From Myxococcales bacterium (GTDB lineage Bacteria; Myxococcota_A; Polyangia; Palsa-1104; SHYY01): DNA of 33,074 nt. The position numbers and the translations under genes are program-made. The stretch is taken from contig SHYY01000053.1 in assembly GCA_009692555.1 (NCBI GenBank), positions 1 to 33,074 of the forward strand, in the 5' to 3' direction. Each line of letters opens with the position of its first letter. Position 1 is the first letter of the stretch. Under the pieces are notes generated by a model. The model was not told the DNA's origin, made no database searches, and was given only the letters and a program-made list of their open reading frames with translations. Below are positions 14,598 to 22,855 of the stretch, one piece after another.

Positions 14598-16084
14598 TGC
14601 GATCGCAACATTTCATGGTGCGTTTGCACCACGTTCTGGTCACTGCGCTCCTCGCCGCGGGCTGCTACCGGCCGTCCGCGCCCTCGGGCAGCTACGAGTG
14701 CGACGCGAGCAACCTTTGCCCGTCGAACCTCCAGTGCATCTGCGGGATGTGCGTGAGCGGCGAGGACGCAGCGGCCTGCTCCCTGACCATCGCGATCGAC
14801 CCGAGCTGCCCCGCCGGCGCCGGAGACAGCTGCGTGGCCGTCGAGGGGAGGCCATTCAAGGTCAACCTGGCAGCCTTCACCCGGACCGGCACACCGTCGA
14901 AGTACAGCGGGCCGGCGGTGATCGGCAGCTCGTGGGGCCACGCCCGCACACCGACCCGCTTCACGATGAGCGGGGGCGTGGCGAACGGGATCGAGGTGAC
15001 GCTCGATCGCGCCACGCCGCTCAACACCGCCGCGGTGCTGAATGTCCGGGCCGGCAGCGGCGTCGGGCTGAGCGAGCGCTCGGTGCTGGTCGACCCGCCG
15101 CGCCTCACCGTCGACCCGGGGCCGGTGCTCGACACCAGCGCAGGATGGGCCCGCGCCTGGATCGGCCACCCCGCGATCGATCGCTCGGCGAGCGGCTACA
15201 CGCTCTATTTCGCGGGCGTCCCGGGCGTGTTCATGGATCCCCACGCCAAGCTCGGGGTCGCCACCTCCAGCGATGGCAAGCAGTGGAACGTGGCGGCCAC
15301 GCCGCTGTTCACGTCGGCCGACAACGGGCACTTCTTCTCCCCGTCGGTGCTGCGCAGCGCGCCGGACGAGGTGCGCCTGTTCTTCTCCCACATCCCGAAG
15401 AACAAGGACGCAGCCGCCGACGTGTTCATGGCCACCAGCAGCGATGGAGGCAAGACCTTCGGCGCCGCGGCGACGGTGCTCTCGCCGCTGCGCTGCGTCG
15501 CCACCGGCTGCGGCGGCACGGGGATCCTCTACCCGTGGGCGCTGCTCGATCCGATCGGCAAGGGCTGGCTGCTCTACTACACGCAGTTTCCGAACGACAT
15601 GACCGGGCGCACCAGCACCCTGGCCCTCGCCCGCAGCGGTGATCGAGGCGCGAGCTGGCACCTCGATCCGGTGCCCGTGCCCCAGAGCGGGGCGCTCTTC
15701 TCGATCAGCGTCGCCGAGTCGGCGCGGGTGGTCTACGACGCCGAGAGCGATCTCTACCGGATGTGGTACGCGCAGATCACCGATCCGACGAACCCGACGG
15801 CGGTCTGCAAGACGGTGATCCAGTACGCCACCTCGGCGGACGGCCTCTTCTGGACCGGAACGCGGGGTGGCGCGGCGCTCTCGGTGGCCGACGTTCCGTG
15901 GGCGCCGGCTCACAACAGCCAGCCGCCCAACCCGAGCGGGCCGGTGGACGGACTGGCCCCGGGGGCGATCGAGCCGCCCGATCCGGCGACGGGAAAGACC
16001 GGGTACACGGTGTGGTTCAGTCCGACGACGAGCGCGAGCGGCTTCTGCTTCCCGCTCTCGATCGGGCGCGCCTCGCGGCCCTGA
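14597..16084 (+). CDS. Lipoprotein with five-bladed beta-propeller-like repeats
   Basis: 495 residues, with the start coupled to the upstream stop by a one-base overlap. The signal peptide ends TALLAAGC, so Cys23 is the likely lipidated residue. A small Cys-rich domain follows (YECDASNLCPSNLQCICGMC), then an Ig-like segment. From about residue 190 there are repeated propeller blades with the motif ATSSDG-x2-W or ATSSDGG-x-TF, as in GH32/43/68-type propellers and sialidase-like proteins. No catalytic acid set can be assigned, so binding or glycan hydrolysis remains open. Coupling to the TPR protein suggests that the two act together in the envelope. Confidence 0.65.
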   Translation: MRSQHFMVRLHHVLVTALLAAGCYRPSAPSGSYECDASNLCPSNLQCICGMCVSGEDAAACSLTIAIDPSCPAGAGDSCVAVEGRPFKVNLAAFTRTGTPSKYSGPAVIGSSWGHARTPTRFTMSGGVANGIEVTLDRATPLNTAAVLNVRAGSGVGLSERSVLVDPPRLTVDPGPVLDTSAGWARAWIGHPAIDRSASGYTLYFAGVPGVFMDPHAKLGVATSSDGKQWNVAATPLFTSADNGHFFSPSVLRSAPDEVRLFFSHIPKNKDAAADVFMATSSDGGKTFGAAATVLSPLRCVATGCGGTGILYPWALLDPIGKGWLLYYTQFPNDMTGRTSTLALARSGDRGASWHLDPVPVPQSGALFSISVAESARVVYDAESDLYRMWYAQITDPTNPTAVCKTVIQYATSADGLFWTGTRGGAALSVADVPWAPAHNSQPPNPSGPVDGLAPGAIEPPDPATGKTGYTVWFSPTTSASGFCFPLSIGRASRP

Positions 16085-16119
16085 CGTATCGGCCCGCTTT
16101 CGGGTAGTATCGCCGCCGC

Positions 16120-16947
16120 ATGGTCGACCGCAGCCGGATTGAGGAGCTGGTGCGCAGCGCCCTCGGGGAGCTCGCACCGGCGCGCGTCGATTCGGGCGGC
16201 GGGCTGCTCCTCTCGCCGGACCGCGGCGCCAACCTCGCGACGCCCTACGACGCTCCGGCGATGCGCAAGCTCCTCCTGGCCACCCCGGCGCGGATCGCCG
16301 TCGGGCGCGCCGGTACCCGCTACCGCACCAACACGCTGCTCCGCTTCCGCGCCGACCACGCCGCAGCCAAGGACGCGGTGCTGAGCGAGGTCGATCCGAA
16401 GCTGATCGAGCGGCTCGGGCTGCTCGAGATCCGCACCCGCGCCGAATCGAAGGCCCACTTCCTCCAGCGTCCGGACGCCGGGCGCGCGCTCTCCGACGAG
16501 GCGCGGGCGGAGCTGCCGCGCCGCGTGCCCAGCGGTGCCCAGGTGATGATCGTCTACGGCGACGGGCTCTCCGCGGCGGCGATCAACCAGCACCTCGAAG
16601 CCTTCCACGGCGCGCTGGGAGCCGAGCTGACCGCGCGCGGGATTCGCTCCGCCCCGGCCTGCTTCGTGCGCTACTCGCGGGTGAAAGTGATGGACGAGAT
16701 CTGCCGCCTCGTCGGTGCGGAGGCCTGCGTCTTCGTCTGCGGCGAGCGCCCCGGCCTCGGCTTCGCCGACTCGCTGAGCGCCTACTACATCTACCGTCCC
16801 CCCTCCGGAATCCCGACCGACGCCGACCGCGAGGTCATCTCGAACATCAACCCGCGCGGGCTGGCTCCCGTCGCTGCGGCCGGCGCGGTCGCGGAGGCCT
16901 GCGCGCGCGTGCTGCGCGATCGCAAGTCGGGCGTGGTGATCGGTTAG
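16120..16947 (+). CDS. eutC: Ethanolamine ammonia-lyase small subunit
   Basis: 275 residues, close to the family length (about 250-300). Signatures are IAVGRAGTRYRTNTLLRFRA, ADHAAAKDAVLSEV, FVRYSRVKVMDEI, VCGERPGLGFADSLSAYYIY and ISNINPRG. With EutB it forms the adenosylcobalamin-dependent lyase that converts ethanolamine to acetaldehyde and ammonia. No eutB or other ethanolamine gene is in the window: upstream is a propeller lipoprotein and downstream is repeat sequence. Either eutB lies elsewhere in the genome or this copy is stranded. It has only a weak TAGTAT box (16102-16107) upstream. Confidence 0.92.
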   Translation: MVDRSRIEELVRSALGELAPARVDSGGGLLLSPDRGANLATPYDAPAMRKLLLATPARIAVGRAGTRYRTNTLLRFRADHAAAKDAVLSEVDPKLIERLGLLEIRTRAESKAHFLQRPDAGRALSDEARAELPRRVPSGAQVMIVYGDGLSAAAINQHLEAFHGALGAELTARGIRSAPACFVRYSRVKVMDEICRLVGAEACVFVCGERPGLGFADSLSAYYIYRPPSGIPTDADREVISNINPRGLAPVAAAGAVAEACARVLRDRKSGVVIG

Positions 16948-16976
16948 CGACCGCCGCGAGCGCCCTCTCCGTGCTG

Positions 16977-17194
16977 AGTGTCCTGTCCGAGAAATTCTTT
17001 CCAGAATTTCTCAGCCAGAACACTAGCCATGATCCCATGGGGCGTGCCGCCCCGCCCCGTCGGCCCTCCCCCAATCGATCCTGGGGGCAAGCCCCCGTCC
17101 GCCTGGGTCCCCACCCCTGCTCACGGCGGCACTTGCCGCTGGGCCGCGGTAGTGCGCGGCCTTTTTCTACTGCGAACTTCTGTGTCGGGACACT
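16977..17194. repeat. Inverted-repeat element with internal hairpins (MITE-like; diverged member of the 3'-element family?)
   Basis: AGTGTCCTGTCCGAGAAATT begins the left end (16977) and the reverse complement of a similar 22-mer forms the right end (17173-17194); about 16-17 of 22 positions pair. Inside the left end is a perfect AT-rich hairpin, GAGAAATTCT-TTCC-AGAATTTCTC (16989-17012), that could also terminate eutC transcription. On the minus strand the middle holds GGGGG-CTTG-CCCCC (17083-17096), then, eight bases on, TTGGGGG. This is the same order as in the elements at 21761 and 26767, but without their AGAGA-loop hairpin. No gene is inside. Confidence 0.55.
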
Positions 17195-17219
17195 AGCGTT
17201 CACGCAGAGGGTCCTACCG

Positions 17220-17515
17220 GTGCCACCGGAGCGTGATGCTCTCCTCGCCCGCCTTCGTGGACACCTCGACGAGGTGCGCGGGTTCGGCGTGCAATCCCTC
17301 GCGCTGTTCGGTTCGGTCGCACGCGATGAGGCGAGGCCAGACAGCGACGTCGACGTGCTGGTTGAATTCTCCGGGCCGCCCGCCTTTGCCAGTACATGGG
17401 CCTGAAGCTCTTTCTCGAGGAGATGCTCGGACGGTCCGTCGACGTCGTCACACCTTCGGGCCTCCGGCCCCGAATGCGCGATCAGGTCGAGCGCGAGGCG
17501 GTCGGCGTGGCGTAG
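17220..17515 (+). pseudogene. MntA-type minimal nucleotidyltransferase, frameshifted
   Basis: Starting at GTG 17220 the frame reads VPPERDALLARLRGHLDEVR, then the nucleotidyltransferase signature LFGSVARDEARPDSDVDVLV with the GS and D-x-D catalytic residues. It stops at 17405. From about 17389 another frame continues the family C-terminus (YMGLKLFLEEMLGRSVDVVT ... EREAVGVA) to the stop at 17515. One missing base near 17389 explains the break. These proteins are the antitoxin half of HepT/MntA pairs, where they AMPylate the HEPN toxin. No intact hepT follows; only a weak HepT-like start (RIVDLLDDLRGFGEEA) can be imagined at 17516. Confidence 0.75.
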
Positions 17516-17785
17516 GATCGTCGACTTGCTGGACGACCTTCGCGGGTTCGGCGAAGAAGCGCACCGATCCCGAATAGCTCGGTGTGGGGCCACGCTCCGA
17601 CGTGATGAGTGCACACCGGCTCTGCAGGCCTGCTTACCGTCGCTCGCGGATCGGTGGAGCGATCCCTCCTGAGGATGACGACGGGCCGGCGGCGGATGAC
17701 GAGGAGTGGTCGGGCGGATGACGATGGCTCCGTTGGGCACGCCTGCCGGCTTGCCGTCGCCCGCAGATCGGGTAGAACGGGCCTC
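17516..17785. other. Non-coding stretch with an imperfect internal duplication
   Basis: 270 bases with no convincing gene. Two imperfect copies of a GCCTGCYKRCTTRCCGTCG-like segment (around 17627 and 17742) each lead into a CGCrGATCGG motif, suggesting a decayed duplication. It ends just before the lipoprotein at 17786, so its last bases should hold that gene's promoter, which I could not assign. Confidence 0.4.
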
Positions 17786-19138
17786 ATGACGAGACCACGT
17801 TCCGTGATGGTACGGGCGCTTCTGATCTGGGTCGCGGCCACGGCGGGCTGCAGCGAGGGCGACAGCGACGGCGGTGCGGCGGCGCCGGATCTGGCGGCCG
17901 CGCGCGTCGACGGCGGGGGCCCCGACCGGGGCGCGGTCGATCAGTCGATGGCTGGCCTCGACGCGCAGGCGGTCGACCTCGGCGATCAGGATCTCGCGGG
18001 GATGTCGGACCTCTCGGCCACTCCCGACGACGCGGCGCCCGCGGGCGACCTCGCGGAGGCGGATCTGGCGGGCGCCATCGACGCCGGCAAGAAGGATCTC
18101 GCGGGGGCGGACCTCGGCAAGGCGCCCGATCTCGCGATCGCCTCCGATCTCGGGAAGTCGTCGGATCTCGGCATGCCGGCCGATCTCGCCAAGCCCTCCG
18201 ACCTCGCCAGGCTGCCCGATCTCGCGAAGCCATCGGATCTGGCCGCGCTCCCCGATCTCGCCAAGCCCGCCGATCTCGCCTCCTCCTCCGACGGTGGCGG
18301 CCCGATCGGCGCCTGCCCGGTGTTCCCGTTCGACAACGAGTGGAACCGGGACATCTCCGCCGATCCGCTCGATCCGAACTCGGCCCAGTTCATGGCAAAG
18401 ATGAACGGCGCGCTGGCCAAGCTGCACCCCGACTTCGGGAGCGACACCGCCTCCGGCATCCCCTGGATCAGCGTCCCCGGCAGCCAGCCCAAGGTGGCGA
18501 TGACCTTCGCCAACAATCAGGAGAGCGATCCCGGCCCCTACCCCTTCCCTGCCAACGCTCCCGTCGAGGGCGGCGCCAACTCGATGGGCGACCGGCACGT
18601 GATCGTGATCGATCGCGACGCCTGCGTGCTCTACGAGACCTACCGCGCCTTCTTCGTCGGACCGGGCTGGAAGGCCGATGCCGGGGCGGTGTGGAGCCTC
18701 AAGTCGAACGCGCTCCGCCCCGACTACTGGACCAGCGCCGACGCCGCGGGGCTGCCGATCTTCCCCGGCCTGATCCGCCGCGACGAGGCAGTGGCGGGCG
18801 AGATCAAGCACGCGCTGCGCTTCACCGTCGGCAAGACGCAGGCGGCGTTCCAGCACCCGGCCACCCACTACGCCTCGAACAGCGTCGACGCGACGCTGCC
18901 GCCGATGGGGCTCCGCGTGCGGCTCAAGGCGAGCTACGACCTCTCCGCTTTCAAGGGCCACGCGAAGGTGATCCTCACAGCGATGAAGCGCTACGGGATG
19001 TTCCTCGCCGACAACGGCAGCGACTGGTTCTTCTCGGGCGAGAGCAACGCCAAGTGGGACGACAACGACCTCGGCCAGCTCAAGGGCGTGCCCGCGAGCG
19101 CCTTCGAGGTGGTGAAGCTCGGCAAGCTGTTCAAGTAG
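17786..19138 (+). CDS. Secreted lipoprotein with Asp-Leu repeat linker and a conserved globular domain of unknown function
   Basis: 450 residues from the ATG at 17786; an ATG at 17807 would shorten the signal by seven residues. The signal peptide ends WVAATAGC (lipidated Cys about 22). Residues about 60-170 are a low-complexity stalk in which x-DLA recurs every 5-8 residues, including tandem DLAKPSDLARLPDLAKPSDL. The remaining ~275 residues are a globular domain starting CPVFPFDNEWNRDIS, with HPDFGS, GIPWISVPG, GDRHVIVIDRDACVLYE and FQHPATHYAS motifs. I recall similar sequences annotated only as hypothetical. It is convergent with the next minus-strand gene. Surface display is inferred. Confidence 0.7.
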   Translation: MTRPRSVMVRALLIWVAATAGCSEGDSDGGAAAPDLAAARVDGGGPDRGAVDQSMAGLDAQAVDLGDQDLAGMSDLSATPDDAAPAGDLAEADLAGAIDAGKKDLAGADLGKAPDLAIASDLGKSSDLGMPADLAKPSDLARLPDLAKPSDLAALPDLAKPADLASSSDGGGPIGACPVFPFDNEWNRDISADPLDPNSAQFMAKMNGALAKLHPDFGSDTASGIPWISVPGSQPKVAMTFANNQESDPGPYPFPANAPVEGGANSMGDRHVIVIDRDACVLYETYRAFFVGPGWKADAGAVWSLKSNALRPDYWTSADAAGLPIFPGLIRRDEAVAGEIKHALRFTVGKTQAAFQHPATHYASNSVDATLPPMGLRVRLKASYDLSAFKGHAKVILTAMKRYGMFLADNGSDWFFSGESNAKWDDNDLGQLKGVPASAFEVVKLGKLFK

Positions 19139-19139
19139 C

Positions 19140-19601
19140 TCACGGCGCGACGGAGGTGCGGCACTTTCCCGCGACGCAGCTCACCGCGATCGGGTGGCCC
19201 TGGGACTCCGACTTGCCGTCGTCGGCCACGGTGGGCTGCGAGGCGCACCCGCAGCCCGGGTACTGGGCCTCGCAGATCTTCTCGGCGGCTTCGAAGCGGC
19301 CCTTCTCCTTGCCGCTCAGGCCGAGGGCGGCGAGCGACCCGCAGCAGTTGATCTGGTGCAGGGCGATGAAGCAGTCCTGCGCAGCGGCGCACGCCCGGTC
19401 GAACTCGGGGAACGTGCTCGCGCCGCCTGCGCCGCAGCTCACCTGGAGCGCCTGATCGCGCGCCGCGGCGGCGTCGATCGGTGGGGTCGCCGCGTCGACG
19501 GCAGCGTAGCCATCGCTCCCCGGCGGCGGGAGCGGCACGCTCTGGCAGGCGACTGCGAGGGAGAGGACCGCGACGCGGATCGGCCAGCGGAGAGCGCTCA
19601 T
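19140..19601 (-). CDS. Small Cys-rich lipoprotein
   Basis: 153 residues from the ATG at 19601 (MSALRWPIRVAVLSLAVAC; lipidated Cys about 19). After a Pro/Ala linker come nine cysteines in a compact domain: VSCGAGG, DRACAAAQDCFIALHQINCC, AEKICEAQYPGCGC, AVSCVAGKC. These suggest a disulfide-stabilised extracytoplasmic domain. I know comparable proteins only as unannotated myxobacterial lipoproteins. Its stop lies one base after that of the facing lipoprotein gene, and it is divergent from the ureohydrolase gene at 19684 across 82 bases. Confidence 0.7.
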   Translation of the reverse strand: MSALRWPIRVAVLSLAVACQSVPLPPPGSDGYAAVDAATPPIDAAAARDQALQVSCGAGGASTFPEFDRACAAAQDCFIALHQINCCGSLAALGLSGKEKGRFEAAEKICEAQYPGCGCASQPTVADDGKSESQGHPIAVSCVAGKCRTSVAP

Positions 19602-19683
19602 GGCCCGATCGTGGGCCGGCACCGTCCCGCGCACAAGCCGCGCACCCGGGCGCCCGGCAGCCGAACGGTGATAGGCTCCTGCG

Positions 19684-20787
19684 ATGGAACCGATCGCCGA
19701 ACTCGGGCGGCTGCTCCGTCCCGCGGGCGGTGGTCTCTATCTGGTCTCGACGGGGCGCGCCGAGCAGGTCGCGCTGCAGCGCCGGCTCTACTCCGCCGCC
19801 TCCGAAGAGGAGGTGCAGGAGCGCTTCCACCGGGCGCTCGCCGCCATCCCCACCGCGCGCGCGGTCATCCTCGGCATCCCGTCCGACGTGGGCGCCGGCT
19901 ACCTCCGCGGTGCCAATATCGGCCCGCAGGCGATCCGCACCGCGCTCCTCGACGAGGATCCGGCCTGGAGCGAACACGCCGCGGCGCGCGGGATCGTCGA
20001 CCTCGGCGACGTCTTCGTCGTCCCCCAGCTGCTCCACGACGACATGCTCTCGCCCGGCCAACGGGCCTCGGCCTGCCGCGCGCTCTACCCCGATCTCCCG
20101 GACGCCGATCTGCCGGTCTCGCCGCTCTCGATCGCCGAGCGCGCCCTCGATCTCGTGCTCACCCTCAACCCGCGCGTGGCCCCCCTCCTCCTCGGCGGGG
20201 ATCACTCCACAGCCTGGCCGGCCGCCGCCGCGCTCGCCCGCCACCGACGGGAGCCGTGGGGGATCGTGCAGTCCGACGCCCACACCGATCTGCTGCCCGA
20301 GCGCCTCGGCGTGAAGTACTGCTTCGCGACCTGGTCCTACCACGCCAACGATCTGCTGGGCCGCGGCGGTCGCCTGGTGCAGGTCGGCATCCGCGCCTCG
20401 CGGCACGACCGCGACCACTGGGAGCGCACCCTCGACGTGCGGCAGTTCTGGGCCGAGCAGTGCCTGCGCCGCCCCGGCGAGGTCCTCGATGCGATCGTCG
20501 CCCACCTCCGCCAGATCGGCGTGCGCGGCGTCTACTTCTCGAACGACATCGACGGCACCGACTCCTCCTACGCCGACGCCACCGGCACGCCCGAGCCGAA
20601 CGGCCTCGAGCCCGAGTTCGTGCTCGAGCTGATCGCGCGCCTCGGCCGCGACATCGGCCTGCTCGGCGGCGATGTCATGGAGGTCGCCCCGCCAATCGCG
20701 CGGACCCCCGACGGCGCGGTCCGCACCGTCGCTCTCGCCGCGCGCTACCTCCGCGCCACCCTCGACGGGATCCTCGCCCCGGGATAG
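19684..20787 (+). CDS. Ureohydrolase (arginase/agmatinase/formimidoglutamase family)
   Basis: 367 residues. The binuclear manganese ligands are all present: His174 in GGDHS, Asp198/His200/Asp202 in DAHTD, and Asp288/Asp290/Asp293 in DIDGTD. An N-terminal IGPQAIRTAL motif matches the family. Members hydrolyse a guanidino or formimino group, giving urea or formamide; the substrate cannot be read from sequence. About 70 extra N-terminal residues precede the core (EPIAELGRLLRPAGGGLYLV). It is followed 51 bases later by a guanidino-modifying DDAH-like enzyme, so the pair probably shares a guanidino-compound pathway. No clear ribosome site. Confidence 0.88.
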   Translation: MEPIAELGRLLRPAGGGLYLVSTGRAEQVALQRRLYSAASEEEVQERFHRALAAIPTARAVILGIPSDVGAGYLRGANIGPQAIRTALLDEDPAWSEHAAARGIVDLGDVFVVPQLLHDDMLSPGQRASACRALYPDLPDADLPVSPLSIAERALDLVLTLNPRVAPLLLGGDHSTAWPAAAALARHRREPWGIVQSDAHTDLLPERLGVKYCFATWSYHANDLLGRGGRLVQVGIRASRHDRDHWERTLDVRQFWAEQCLRRPGEVLDAIVAHLRQIGVRGVYFSNDIDGTDSSYADATGTPEPNGLEPEFVLELIARLGRDIGLLGGDVMEVAPPIARTPDGAVRTVALAARYLRATLDGILAPG

Positions 20788-20838
20788 CTCCGGGATAGCG
20801 CTGGCGCGGCCCGCTGGGCGCGTGGTAGCCTCCCGCGC

Positions 20839-21771
20839 ATGAGCGGCACGTACCTCATGTCGTACCCCGGCCCGGACTGGCAGATCCGGGGCGCCGCGAA
20901 CTTCCGGTCCGAGACCCGCAGCGAGACCAACCCGCGCCGCGCCTTCCAGGAGTGGATCTCCCTCTGCGACGCGATCACGCGCGCCGGCGGCCACATCCTG
21001 GTGATGCATCCACCGTCGGTGGAGCCGTCGCTCACGGGGATGATCTACACCGCCAACGCCGGCCAGCTCTTCCGCTCCTCCGAGCAGCCGCTCTACCTGC
21101 TCTCCAACATGTCGGTGCCCCACCGCCAGGGCGAGCGCGAGTTCTTCCGCGCCTTCGCCGCCGAGGCCGGCCTCGCCACCGCCGTCGCAAGGAGTCCCTG
21201 GGAGGGGCAGGCCGAGCTGCAGCTGGTCGGCGGAAACCGCTTCATCGCCACCTGGGGCGTGCGCTCGGTGCGCCCGAGCCTCGACGACATCCGGCCGCTC
21301 CTCCCGAGCAACGCCAAGCTGATAGACCTCGAGATCCAGGCGCCCTTCTTCCACGGCGACACCTGCCTGGATCCGATCGCCAACCGCGCCGGCGACGTCG
21401 TGCTGCTCGCCCACGGCGCCGCCCTTTGCCGCTCCTCGGTCGAGGCGATCCGCCACTTCGTGGGCAACTCGATCGAGGTCTATCCCGTCGACCGCGACGA
21501 CGCGCTCGCCAGCGCCTGCAACTCCCTGTGCGTCCAGGGCACGCTGATCATGCCCACCGGGATCTCTCCGGCCCTGCGAGGGCAGCTGGTCCGCCGCGGC
21601 TTCACGATCGAGGAGCTGGCGCTCCCGGAGCTGTTCGGCAAGGGCGGCGGGGGCCCGCGCTGCCTGGTGAACGAGATGCGCGGCGTGGTGCTCAATCCCG
21701 GCGCCCCGGACTACGCCTCGCTGCGCGATCAGCTGGTCGAGCGCGCCATGCAGTACCCTGAGAGCCTGTGA
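20839..21771 (+). CDS. DDAH/arginine-deiminase-like amidinohydrolase
   Basis: 310 residues of the guanidine-group-modifying superfamily. The catalytic residues can be located: His172/Asp174 in FFHGDTCLDP and nucleophile Cys275 in GGGGPRCLVNEMR, with an N-terminal MIYTANAGQLF substrate-loop segment. Members turn methylarginine or arginine into citrulline, or transfer amidino groups; a hydrolase of the DDAH type is most likely from length and motifs. It follows the ureohydrolase on the same strand. Its TGA stop (21769-21771) lies inside the left arm of the structured element at 21761-21952, so the last few codons are element sequence. Confidence 0.82.
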   Translation: MSGTYLMSYPGPDWQIRGAANFRSETRSETNPRRAFQEWISLCDAITRAGGHILVMHPPSVEPSLTGMIYTANAGQLFRSSEQPLYLLSNMSVPHRQGEREFFRAFAAEAGLATAVARSPWEGQAELQLVGGNRFIATWGVRSVRPSLDDIRPLLPSNAKLIDLEIQAPFFHGDTCLDPIANRAGDVVLLAHGAALCRSSVEAIRHFVGNSIEVYPVDRDDALASACNSLCVQGTLIMPTGISPALRGQLVRRGFTIEELALPELFGKGGGGPRCLVNEMRGVVLNPGAPDYASLRDQLVERAMQYPESL

Positions 21772-21952
21772 GCGAATCCCTCCCGTCGCCTCGCGAGCGA
21801 TCCGCGGCGCATCGCTTCGGGGGGCTTGCCCCCCTTCTGCGGTCTTGGGGGGAAGCTCCTCGGTCGCCTACAGAGAGTAGGCTTCGTCGTCGCGCCTCGC
21901 GCTGCTTGCGGCTCGCTCGCGGGGCTCGGTCCGGGATTCACTCACAGGCTCT
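21761..21952 (+). ncRNA. Structured 3' element X (CUUG hairpin, AGAGA-loop hairpin, long closing stem)
   Basis: The arms AGAGCCTGTGAGCGAATCCC (21761-21780) and 21933-21952 pair with one mismatch. A second stem pairs 21789-21800 with 21913-21924 (12 pairs, one G-U). The core holds GCTTC/GAAGC (21814-21818 with 21852-21856), G6-CTTG-C6 (21819-21834), a second G6 run (21847-21852) that could compete for the C6 run, and hairpin GCCTAC-AGAGA-GTAGGC (21866-21882). The core recurs at 26813-26900 in the other orientation. It could be a stable RNA, a 3'-UTR element or a MITE; which of these is not decided. Confidence 0.6.
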
Positions 21953-22031
21953 GAGCAGCCCGCGCCGCCGTCACCAAAAGCGCCGCCTGGCATCTGACCA
22001 GCGATGGGTGGCGAACCAGTTGGCTACATGC

Positions 22032-22059
22032 TTGACACTCCGGATCCTTTGGCTATAGT
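22032..22059 (+). promoter_or_regulatory. Sigma-70-like promoter of the exbB-exbD-exbD genes
   Basis: TTGACA (22032-22037), a 16-base spacer and TATAGT (22054-22059), close to the housekeeping consensus and unusual in such GC-rich DNA. It implies a leader of about 135 bases before the exbB start at 22205. Confidence 0.75.
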
Positions 22060-22139
22060 ACCGGGCTCAGGCGTACCGCTTCGCGACCCACGAGAGGGCG
22101 GCCACAGCACAATTCCCCGATCAAAGCGTTCATCAGTGA

Positions 22140-22161
22140 CACCCGGACGGCTAACCGGGTG
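22140..22161 (+). promoter_or_regulatory. Hairpin in the exbB leader
   Basis: CACCCGG and CCGGGTG form a 7-bp stem with an 8-base loop about 45 bases before the exbB start. No T-run follows, so it is not an obvious terminator; it may stabilise the 5' end or control translation. Confidence 0.4.
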
Positions 22162-22204
22162 GTAGCAGAAGGCCCATGCGGCTGCCCCGCCGCGGAGAGA
22201 GGAC

Positions 22205-22855
22205 ATGCAGGGACTCGCTGAATTCTTCGAACACGGCGGAATGTTCATGTACTTCAACGTGCTGTGCTCGGCAGCCGTGGTCGCCATCATCGTCGAGCGC
22301 ACGATCTACTTCCTGGGCAAGGGCTCCGTGAACGCGCGGGCCTTCCTGGAACAGATCCGCAAGCTCGTCACCGCGAACAACGTCGATCGCGCGGTGAAGC
22401 TGTGCTCGGCCACCGAGGCGCCGGTCGCCCGGGTCGCCAAGGCGGGCCTGTCGCGGCTGCCCAAGGGCGAGACCGCGGTGTCGACGGCGATCGAAGAGAT
22501 GATGGTCGACGTCGGGCCCGATCTCAAGAAGCGCATCGCGATCCTCTGGTCGCTGGCGAACATCGCCACGCTGCTCGGACTCCTCGGGACGATCTCCGGC
22601 CTCATCAAGTCGTTCGCCGCGGTCGGCTCCGCCAGCCCCGAGCAGCGCTCGGCGCTGCTCTCGAAGGGCATCAGCGAGGCGATGTACAACACCGCGTTCG
22701 GCCTCGGCATCGCGGTGACCTGCATGATCGCGCACGTGTTCCTCTCGGGCGTGTCGAAGAAGCAGCAGGCGGAGCTGGAGGCGTTCTCGATGAAGCTCGA
22801 GAACATGCTGGCCGAGACGCACGCTCCGGGCGGTCAGGCCCAGCAGGCGCGCTAG
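22205..22855 (+). CDS. MotA/TolQ/ExbB proton-channel protein
   Basis: 216 residues with three membrane helices: NVLCSAAVVAIIVERTIYFL near the N-terminus, AILWSLANIATLLGLLGTI and NTAFGLGIAVTCMIAHVFL. The cytoplasmic loop lies between helices 1 and 2, as in TolQ/ExbB, and LLGTISGL matches the family core. It forms the proton-conducting stator with the two ExbD/TolR proteins encoded next, powering an envelope machine. AGAGAGG precedes the ATG. A consensus promoter lies upstream. The one-TolQ, two-TolR order matches the AglRQS gliding motor of Myxococcus, though no other motility genes are present. Confidence 0.88.
   Translation: MQGLAEFFEHGGMFMYFNVLCSAAVVAIIVERTIYFLGKGSVNARAFLEQIRKLVTANNVDRAVKLCSATEAPVARVAKAGLSRLPKGETAVSTAIEEMMVDVGPDLKKRIAILWSLANIATLLGLLGTISGLIKSFAAVGSASPEQRSALLSKGISEAMYNTAFGLGIAVTCMIAHVFLSGVSKKQQAELEAFSMKLENMLAETHAPGGQAQQAR

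Noticed and set aside
22140..22161. Leader hairpin as a rho-independent terminator
   Set aside because: No T-run follows, and it lies between a consensus promoter and exbB.
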